A DNA stretch of 48,718 nt. Origin: CAYUIG01 sp964444685 (GTDB lineage Bacteria; Gemmatimonadota; Gemmatimonadetes; Longimicrobiales; RSA9). Below, piece after piece: positions 42,904 through 48,718 of the stretch. Within the stretch, counting starts at the first letter, position 1. Each line of letters opens with the position of its first letter. Below the pieces are notes generated by a model that worked only from the letters and a program-made list of their open reading frames with translations, searched no databases and was not told where the DNA came from. The stretch spans positions 1 through 48,718 of the forward strand of contig CAYUIG010000025.1 of the NCBI GenBank assembly GCA_964444685.1, written 5' to 3'. The position numbers and the translations under genes were made by a program.

Positions 42904-43002
42904 GTCTGGAGTCGGGAGTCTGGGATCTGGGGGTCTGGTTGACTGCGCGATGTTCAAAACCAGACACCAGACACCAGACACCAGACCCCAGACACCAGAC
43001 CC
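42904..43002. repeat. Inverted heptad-repeat element (GTCTGGA / CAGACAC)
   Basis: The left arm has four to five heptads of GTCTGGN type (42904-42938); the right arm has six heptads of CAGACAC/CAGACCC (42961-43002) in opposite sense. GTCTGGTT (42933-42940) pairs directly with AACCAGAC (42958-42965) around a 17-nt loop. It lies between the divergent aminotransferase and phosphoglycerate mutase genes and could form a long cruciform or hairpin. Confidence 0.75.
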
Positions 43003-43069
43003 ATTTCGGGACTTTGCCCGCGCCTCTCCGACGCCCTACAATCCCCCCAACCGAACCCGTGGAGGATGG

Positions 43070-44272
43070 ATGCGCTTCCCCGACGACCTGGTAGAGCCGA
43101 CGGGCGGCAGGATCGTGATGGTGGTGCTGGATGGGCTGGGTGGACTGCCGCATCCGGACACTGGACGGACGGAGCTCGAGAGCGCGGAAACGCCGAACTT
43201 CGATGCGCTCGCGAAACGCGCCGCACTCGGGCTCTCGCTGCCCGTCGGTCACGGCATCACACCGGGCAGCGGGCCGGGTCACCTCGCCCTCTTCGGCTAC
43301 GACTCCGTGCAGTTCTCGGTCGGTCGCGGCGTACTGTCGGCGCTGGGTGTCGGCTTCGAGATCCGTCCGGGCGACATCGCGATCCGGCTCAACTTCGCGA
43401 CGCTCGACGCGGATGGCCGCGTCGTCGACAGGCGGGCAGGCCGGCCGAGCGATGCCGAGAACAAGCGGCTCGTCGCGAAGCTGCGCGAGAGCGTGAGCGC
43501 ACCCGAGGGCGTGCAGGTCTTCTTCGAGCCGGAGAAGGAGCACCGCGCGGTTCTCGTATTGCGCGGCGAGGGGCTCGAGGCCGACCTCGGCGACACGGAC
43601 CCGCAGGAGACCGGCGTGCGTCCGCTGCCCGTGGAAGCGCGTTCGAAGGGATCGCTGCGCGCGGCGTCCATTCTCCAGGCGGTGCTCGACAATGCGCGTG
43701 AAGTGCTGCGCGACGAGCCCACGGCGAACGCACTGCTCGCACGCGGCATCGATGCCTTCTCCGCCTTCCCGTCGTTCCACGAGCGGTTCCTGCTGAAGGC
43801 GAATGCGATCGCGCGGTATCCGATGTACCTCGGCGTCGCTCGGCTGGTAGGCATGGAGACGAACCCGATCGCGAAGGATGATGCAGGCAGTGTGGATGTG
43901 CTCGTCGAGCGCTTCGGTTCGTTCGACTTCCACTTCATCCACTTCAAGGCCATGGACTCGCGCGGCGAGGATGGGGACTTCGAGGCGAAGTCGAACGCCA
44001 TCGCCGCGGTCGACGACCTCATGCCGCGCATCATCGACCTGGATCCCGACGTGCTCGTAATTACGGGGGACCACTCGACGCCTTCGAAGCTGCGCTCGCA
44101 CTCGTGGCACCCGGTCCCGTTGATGATCGTGTCGCCCTGGGCGCGGCCATCCAATCGCGCCGAGTTCGGCGAACGCGCATGCCAGTACGGCGAGCTGGGC
44201 GTCGTGCCCGCTAAGGAACTCATGACACTCGCGCTCGCGCACGCGGGCCGGCTCGCGAAGTACGGAGCGTGA
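43070..44272 (+). CDS. apgM: 2,3-bisphosphoglycerate-independent phosphoglycerate mutase, archaeal type
   Basis: 400 residues; GGAGG lies 4 nt upstream of ATG 43070. The alkaline-phosphatase-like metal motifs are present: VVLDGLGGLP, TPNFDALAKRA, HGITPGSGPGHLALFGYD, HFKAMDSRGEDGDFEAK, VLVITGDHSTPSKLRSHSWHPVP. It converts 3-phosphoglycerate to 2-phosphoglycerate in glycolysis/gluconeogenesis. Length and motif order fit the ApgM/AlkP superfamily group found in archaea and several bacterial phyla. Followed by a TPR gene 1 bp later. Confidence 0.92.
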   Translation: MRFPDDLVEPTGGRIVMVVLDGLGGLPHPDTGRTELESAETPNFDALAKRAALGLSLPVGHGITPGSGPGHLALFGYDSVQFSVGRGVLSALGVGFEIRPGDIAIRLNFATLDADGRVVDRRAGRPSDAENKRLVAKLRESVSAPEGVQVFFEPEKEHRAVLVLRGEGLEADLGDTDPQETGVRPLPVEARSKGSLRAASILQAVLDNAREVLRDEPTANALLARGIDAFSAFPSFHERFLLKANAIARYPMYLGVARLVGMETNPIAKDDAGSVDVLVERFGSFDFHFIHFKAMDSRGEDGDFEAKSNAIAAVDDLMPRIIDLDPDVLVITGDHSTPSKLRSHSWHPVPLMIVSPWARPSNRAEFGERACQYGELGVVPAKELMTLALAHAGRLAKYGA

Positions 44273-44273
44273 C

Positions 44274-45116
44274 GTGAACGAGAGCGACCGGATTCTCGAG
44301 CGCGCGCTGTCGCTCGGCGACGAAGGTCGCTGGGAGGAGATGGCGGCCATCCTGCGCGATGCCGTCGATTCGGATCCCGAGGACGAGTACCTGCTCTGCT
44401 GGCTCGGCGTCGCCGAGCGCGAGCTCGGCAACGAGGGCGCGGCGTACGAGTACTTCCTCCGCTGCATCGCGCTGGATCCCGAGGATCCACGCATCCTCGC
44501 CATTGCCGGGTCCGGCCTCGCTGCGTTCGACGACCCGCAGGCCGAGACCGTCCTGCGCGCCGCCGCGCTCACTGGGCCGGAGCTCCCCGAAACGCGCCTA
44601 CAGTATGGATCCTATCTCGCGCGCGAAGGCCACTTCGAGCTCGCGCTCGAGAATCTGCGCGCCGCCATCGAACTCGCGCCCGACGATCCCGGTGCCCGCG
44701 CGGAGCTGGGTGCGGCCCTTGCCTTGAAGGGCGACCACGCCGCCGCAGCCGATGCGATGGAGGATGCACTCGCACTCGCGCCCGACGACTCGTGGACCCG
44801 CGTGCTGCTCGGTCTGGTGCGCTGGGAGCTGGGCGAGCGCGTGCAGGCCGCCGAAGCGCTCCTGGAGGCCGCCACACAGCGCACCGACGATGCCGAGGCG
44901 CAGCTCATCGCCGCACTCGCTGCGGCCGCACAGGGCTGGGATGACGCCGCACAGGATGCACTCGCCCGCGCACTCCAGGTTGCGGAGGGCAGCGACACGG
45001 CGATGCTCGAGCAGGTCGAGGACCGCATGGATCAGGGGCCCGACGCCGCGGCCGAACTGCTCGATGAGGACATCGGACCGTCCGCACTCCACGACCGACT
45101 CATGCAGCCGCTGTGA
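44274..45116 (+). CDS. TPR-repeat protein
   Basis: 280 residues from GTG 44274, 1 bp after the mutase stop and 7 nt from GGAG. TPR helices recur: WLGVAERELGNEGAAYEYFLRCIALDPEDP, YGSYLAREGHFELALENLRAAIELAPDDP, LGAALALKGDHAAAADAMEDALALAPDD. No signal peptide or membrane segment, so a cytoplasmic scaffold is likely. Its TGA overlaps the next gene's GTG. Specific partner unknown. Confidence 0.87.
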   Translation: MNESDRILERALSLGDEGRWEEMAAILRDAVDSDPEDEYLLCWLGVAERELGNEGAAYEYFLRCIALDPEDPRILAIAGSGLAAFDDPQAETVLRAAALTGPELPETRLQYGSYLAREGHFELALENLRAAIELAPDDPGARAELGAALALKGDHAAAADAMEDALALAPDDSWTRVLLGLVRWELGERVQAAEALLEAATQRTDDAEAQLIAALAAAAQGWDDAAQDALARALQVAEGSDTAMLEQVEDRMDQGPDAAAELLDEDIGPSALHDRLMQPL

Positions 45117-45703
45117 AACGCGCACTGCGCGTCGTATTCGCACTCATCGGCGGCATTGTCGCACTCTGGCTCGCATCCGTGGGACTCGTGCTCCTGGCCG
45201 GTGCACGGCCCAACCCGCGCGAGGCCGACGTCATCCTCGTGCTCGGCGCGGCGCAGTGGAACGGCCGGCCGTCACCCGTGCTCCAGGCCCGCCTCGACCA
45301 CGCACTCTCGCTCTGGCAGGACGGCTATGCACCGCGTCTGTTGTTCACCGGCGGCGTCGGCCTGGGTGACACGATCAGTGAAGGCGAGGTGAGCCGGCAG
45401 TACGCGCGGGCGAAGGGTGTGCCGGATTCCGCGATCCTCGTCGAACGGCGCGGCACCACATCCGCCGAATCGATTCGCGGCGCCGCGCGCATCATGCAGG
45501 AACAGGGACTCGAATCCGCGGTGCTCGTGAGCGATTCATACCACATGCTGCGCCTCGAGCTGCTCGCGCGCAGAGAAGGCATACACGCCACGCGCTCATC
45601 CGCACCCGGCGCGCCGATCGACCGCGCGCGCGACGAACGACGACACTACGTCCTGCGAGAGAGTTTGCTATTTCCCGTGTTTGCGATCGTAGGTGGCCGA
45701 TGA
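45113..45703 (+). CDS. DUF218/YdcF-SanA-like membrane-anchored protein
   Basis: 196 residues from GTG 45113 (GTGA overlap). One N-terminal hydrophobic helix (about 7-30) then the DUF218 domain: ADVILVLGAAQWNGRPSPVLQARLDHALSLW, LLFTGGVGLGD, SEGEVSRQYA, VSDSYHMLRLELLARREG. E. coli SanA and YdcF are relatives; proposed roles include envelope barrier function and S-adenosylmethionine binding. Lies in a coupled row with TPR and M16 genes. Confidence 0.87.
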   Translation: MKRALRVVFALIGGIVALWLASVGLVLLAGARPNPREADVILVLGAAQWNGRPSPVLQARLDHALSLWQDGYAPRLLFTGGVGLGDTISEGEVSRQYARAKGVPDSAILVERRGTTSAESIRGAARIMQEQGLESAVLVSDSYHMLRLELLARREGIHATRSSAPGAPIDRARDERRHYVLRESLLFPVFAIVGGR

Positions 45704-47001
45704 TCCGGCCGCGTCTCCCATTCGAGGAGTTCCGCCTGGACAACGGCCTGCGCGTGCTTGTCCACACGGACCCGCAGGCGCCGGTCACGTGCGTCAATCT
45801 TTGGTACCGCGTCGGCTCCGCCGACGAACGACCCGGACGCACCGGCCTGGCTCATCTCTTCGAGCATCTGATGTTCGAGGGTTCGCCGAACGTACCGCCC
45901 GGCCGCTTCGACGAGCTGCTCGAGCAGGTCGGCGGTGCCAGCAACGGCTCGACTTCTCCCGATCGTACCAACTACTGGGAGACGGTGCCGCCACATGCAC
46001 TGGATCTTCCGCTCTGGCTCGAGTCGGACCGCATGGGCTGGCTCGCGGACGCGCTCACGCAGGAGAAGCTGGACGCACAGCGCGGGGTGGTGAAGAACGA
46101 GCGTCGCCAGAACTACGAGAACCAGCCGTACGGCCTCGCATGGGAGCGCATGCTCGCGGCGCTGTATCCCGCAGACCACCCATACTCGTGGCCCACGATC
46201 GGTTCGATGGCGGACCTCGATGCAACCACGCTCGAAGACGCGAAGGAATTCTTCCGCACGTACTACGCGCCCGCGAATGCCACACTGGCCGTCGCGGGAC
46301 CCGGAAGCGCCGCGGAGGTGATGGCGCGCGTCGCGCACTGGTTCGGCGAGCTGGACGGAGGCCGTGCGGTCCCGATACCGGTGGCGCAGGCTCCCGCCTT
46401 GCGAGCGGAGCAGCGGCTCGTGATGGAGGATGACGTATTGCTGCCGCGCCTTCACGCGGCGTGGCATTCGGCCGAGATCTTCGCGGAGGATGATGCGGCG
46501 CTCGACTGCGCGGGCCACGTGCTGGCCGAGGGGAAGGCGTCGCGACTGTACGGCGTGCTCGTGCGCAGCCAGCAGCTCGCACAGGAAGTCGACGCGTATC
46601 AGCACAGCGGTCGGCTGGGCTCCACCTTCGTCATGGAGCTGACCGCGCGGCCCGGCATGAAGCTGGATCGCCTCCTCGAACTTGCGGACGTCGAGATCGC
46701 CGAGCTGCGCGCACACATCACGGACGAGGAACTGGAGCGCTCCAGGAACGCGGTGCTCACGCGCATGATCAGTGTGCTGCAGAGAGTCGGCGGCTTCGGT
46801 GGCCGTGCCGACCGGCTCAACTTCTACGCACAGTACACCGGCGACCCGGGGTACCTCGAGCGCGACGTGGAGCGATACCTCTCGCTCACGCGCGACGATG
46901 TGTCGCGTGCACTCGAGCGCTGCCTGTCCGCGCCGCGCGTGCTGCTTTCCGTCGTGCCGCGCGGCCGCGTGGACCTCGCGCTGGATGGTTCGAGCGCATG
47001 A
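45700..47001 (+). CDS. M16-family zinc metallopeptidase, catalytic
   Basis: 433 residues, ATGA-coupled to the DUF218 gene. The inverted zinc motif HLFEH is intact (H52, E55, H56) with third ligand E134 (VVKNERRQNYEN). The first half (RLDNGLRVLVH, NLWYRVGSADERPGRTGLAHLFEHLMF) and the second M16 half (LTARPGMKLDRLL) are both present. No signal peptide is evident. It probably works as a heterodimer with the next gene, which lacks the zinc motif. Substrates of such pairs are peptides; unknown here. Confidence 0.9.
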   Translation: MIRPRLPFEEFRLDNGLRVLVHTDPQAPVTCVNLWYRVGSADERPGRTGLAHLFEHLMFEGSPNVPPGRFDELLEQVGGASNGSTSPDRTNYWETVPPHALDLPLWLESDRMGWLADALTQEKLDAQRGVVKNERRQNYENQPYGLAWERMLAALYPADHPYSWPTIGSMADLDATTLEDAKEFFRTYYAPANATLAVAGPGSAAEVMARVAHWFGELDGGRAVPIPVAQAPALRAEQRLVMEDDVLLPRLHAAWHSAEIFAEDDAALDCAGHVLAEGKASRLYGVLVRSQQLAQEVDAYQHSGRLGSTFVMELTARPGMKLDRLLELADVEIAELRAHITDEELERSRNAVLTRMISVLQRVGGFGGRADRLNFYAQYTGDPGYLERDVERYLSLTRDDVSRALERCLSAPRVLLSVVPRGRVDLALDGSSA

Positions 47002-48356
47002 GCACGCGCGTCGATCGCTCCCGGCCGCCCGCCCTCGGGACTCCGGTCCAGCCCGTCATTCCCGCAATACGGCGCGCGCGCCTGCGCTCGGGTGTGCCCG
47101 TGCTCCTGGCCGAGCGGCCTGCGCTCCCGGTTGTCGACGTCCGGCTCGTAGTGCGCGGTGGCGCTGCACTCGATCCGCCTGGCCTCGAGGGTGTGGCTGC
47201 ACTCGCGGCCGCAGCACTCGATGAAGGCATCGAAAGCCACGACGGTCCTGCACTCGCCGCTGCACTCGCACGCATCGGCGCCTCCTATCGGGCCTGGGTC
47301 GACTGGCACGACACGACGCTTTCGCTGCACGTGCTCACGCCGCAACTGCGCACGGCCCTCGAGCTGTTTGCAGGCATTGCGCGCACGCCGACGTTCCCGG
47401 AGGACGCGGTCGCGCGCCGCAGGGCGCAACGCGCCGCGTCGCTCCGTCAGGATCGCGACGAACCCGCGGTCACCGCGTCGCGTGCGATCTCGCGCGCCAT
47501 CTATGCGCCGCACCGCTACGGCATCGGCCCTGCAGGGACGCCCGAGTGCGTCGAAGTGCTCGAGCACGACGAAATCGTGCGCGCGTACACCGAGCATTTC
47601 GGCCCGGAACGCGCGTTTATCGTCGCGGCAGGCGACGTGACGCTCGAGTCGCTCGTCCCGATGCTCGATGAACTGTTCGGAGACTGGCAGGGAGGCGCGC
47701 CGCTCGTGGAACCGGCGCCGCCGCCCGCTGACGGCGCGACGGTTATCCACGTGATTGACCGGCCCGATGCGCCGCAGTCGGAGCTGCGCGTCGGCCATCC
47801 GGGCCCGCCGCGTTCGACACCGGACTATTTCCCGCTCGTTGTAGGGAACACCATCCTCGGCGGTGCGTTCACCTCACGCATCAACCTGGTGCTGCGTGAG
47901 CAGAAGGGCCTCACCTACGGCGCACGCACAGGCTTCGCCTTCCGGCGCGCAGGCGGCCCGTTCGCGGCGAGTGTGGCGATCCAGACCGATGCCACCGCCG
48001 AGGCCGTGCGTGACATCCTCGACGCGATGGACGCGATGCGCGCGAGCGCGCCGCGCGACGATGAGATCGATCGCGCACGCAGCTACCTCGCGCTCGGACT
48101 GCCGCGCGCACTCGAGACCGCCGGCGCGCTCGCGGACCGCGTCGCCGACATCGAGGATCACGGACTTCCCGACGACTACCTCGCCCGCTACCTCGACCAC
48201 ATCATGGCCGTGACCCCCGATCAGGTCCGCGCGGCCGCAACGCGTCATCTCCAACCCGAGAAGGCTGCCATCGTCGTGGTCGGCGACCTCGAACGCGTGC
48301 GCGAGCCGCTCGAACATCTCGGGTTGGCCCGCGTCGAGGTGCAGGACGCCCCATGA
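46998..48356 (+). CDS. M16-family non-catalytic subunit
   Basis: 452 residues, ATGA-coupled to the catalytic M16 gene. The M16 fold is clear (RLRSGVPVLLAERPALPVVDVRLVVRGGAALDP; LREQKGLTYGARTGFAF; DLERVREPLEHLG) but the HxxEH region reads GVAALAAAALDEG, with no zinc ligands. Inactive M16 partners complete the chamber of the active subunit, as in the processing-peptidase-like bacterial pairs. N-terminal 25 residues are Arg/Pro-rich and no signal peptide is evident. Confidence 0.88.
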   Translation: MSTRVDRSRPPALGTPVQPVIPAIRRARLRSGVPVLLAERPALPVVDVRLVVRGGAALDPPGLEGVAALAAAALDEGIESHDGPALAAALARIGASYRAWVDWHDTTLSLHVLTPQLRTALELFAGIARTPTFPEDAVARRRAQRAASLRQDRDEPAVTASRAISRAIYAPHRYGIGPAGTPECVEVLEHDEIVRAYTEHFGPERAFIVAAGDVTLESLVPMLDELFGDWQGGAPLVEPAPPPADGATVIHVIDRPDAPQSELRVGHPGPPRSTPDYFPLVVGNTILGGAFTSRINLVLREQKGLTYGARTGFAFRRAGGPFAASVAIQTDATAEAVRDILDAMDAMRASAPRDDEIDRARSYLALGLPRALETAGALADRVADIEDHGLPDDYLARYLDHIMAVTPDQVRAAATRHLQPEKAAIVVVGDLERVREPLEHLGLARVEVQDAP

Positions 48357-48436
48357 CGCCATTGCACGTTGGACCCCGCCCATCCACCTTTCCCCGGCTT
48401 CCACATGCAATCAGACCCATGACCCTGCGATAGACC

Positions 48437-48718
48437 TTGAAACGCATACCCTGGGAATCCTACCGGCTCGACAACGGATTGAGGGTCATTCTCTCGCGTG
48501 AGGAGAGCGCGGCCGTCGTCGCCATAAACCTCTGGTACAACGTCGGCTCCCGGAATGAGCGGCCGGGCCGCACGGGCTTCGCCCACCTCTTCGAGCACAT
48601 GATGTTCCAGGGCTCGAAGCACGTGCCGGAAACCGCGCACTTCGCCCTCATCGAGAAGGCCGGCGGCTCCCTGAACGGCTCGACCTGGCTCGACCGCACC
48701 AACTACTTCGAGACGCTG
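48437..48718 (+). CDS. M16-family zinc metallopeptidase, 5' part (cut by the window end)
   Basis: 94 codons visible, starting with TTG at 48437. An in-frame TAG at 48431 leaves only ACC before that TTG, so it must be at or very near the true start. The product opens with KRIPWESYRLDNGLRVILS, continues NLWYNVGSRNERPGRTGFAHLFEHMMFQGS with the intact HLFEH zinc motif (about residues 50-54), and then GGSLNGSTWLDRTNYFE. It is a close relative of the catalytic M16 gene at 45.7 kb. The 80-bp gap before it holds no gene. Third M16 gene in a row. Confidence 0.85.
   Translation, partial: MKRIPWESYRLDNGLRVILSREESAAVVAINLWYNVGSRNERPGRTGFAHLFEHMMFQGSKHVPETAHFALIEKAGGSLNGSTWLDRTNYFETL

Noticed and set aside
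42961..43002. Possible CRISPR array
   Set aside because: The repeat unit is 7 bp with no spacers and no cas genes nearby; it is a short tandem repeat.
48361..48411. Inverted repeat ATTGCA/TGCAAT before the last M16 gene
   Set aside because: Six-base arms 39 nt apart are expected by chance and have no clear relation to a promoter.
48419..48433. Four-codon open frame (ATG to TAG) just before the TTG start
   Set aside because: Too short to assess; may be chance. Noted only because its TAG fixes the frame of the M16 start.

Overview
This is high-GC DNA from a Gram-negative, didermic bacterium. Multicopper oxidase and DUF305 lipoproteins, an OmpA-type protein, TonB C-terminal domains, M16/M24/M56 peptidases, paired periplasmic amidohydrolases, BIG2 (bacterial Ig-like) surface proteins and many Ser/Thr kinase-type regulators together suggest a member of the Gemmatimonadota or a close relative. 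That assignment is inferred from gene content; no rRNA, tRNA, CRISPR array, prophage or insertion sequence was seen. Genes are packed tightly, many start codons overlap the preceding stop (ATGA, GTGA, TGATG), and convergent pairs abut or overlap.

Layout: 1-13 kb holds the end of a BIG2 protein, a multicopper oxidase with unusual domain order, an OmpA-type protein with a membrane protein, an M24 peptidase, a DUF1579-like/NIPSNAP pair opposite an HxlR regulator, a three-gene operon (two amidohydrolases and a beta-lactamase-fold hydrolase), and a DinB-epimerase pair. 13-24 kb is a surface/signalling run: BIG2 lipoprotein, exported TPR-like protein, a 1254-residue 14-domain BIG2 protein containing five 264-bp tandem units, a predicted pseudokinase with PEGA-like domains, and a membrane-bound MutS-like ATPase. 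27.6-23.9 kb (minus strand) is a likely c-di-GMP operon: membrane GGDEF-like protein with a degenerate active site, HEAT-repeat protein, HD-GYP protein and DinB protein.

27.7-30.3 kb is a BlaI/M56 two-gene regulatory unit. Two ACTA-N6-TAGT operators bracket its promoter, and the M56 protein carries three TonB C-terminal domains. 30.4-32.1 kb has an ABC ATPase, an unrecognised 140-residue protein and a GNAT acetyltransferase. 35.3-32.1 kb (minus) has two receiver-only proteins (one without the phosphoacceptor Asp), a DUF305 lipoprotein and an LVIVD-repeat lipoprotein.

35.4-41.7 kb is the most coherent and interesting block: active Ser/Thr kinase with zinc ribbons, PP2C phosphatase, zinc-ribbon/FHA adaptor, a membrane trypsin-like protease with an FHA domain predicted to be cytoplasmic, and an outer-membrane beta-barrel-like protein. 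It reads as a phosphothreonine circuit linking the cytoplasm to a periplasmic protease. 41.7-48.7 kb has an aminotransferase, a heptad inverted-repeat element, an archaeal-type phosphoglycerate mutase, a TPR protein, a DUF218 protein, and three consecutive M16 peptidase-family genes (active, non-catalytic, and a third cut by the window end that starts with TTG).
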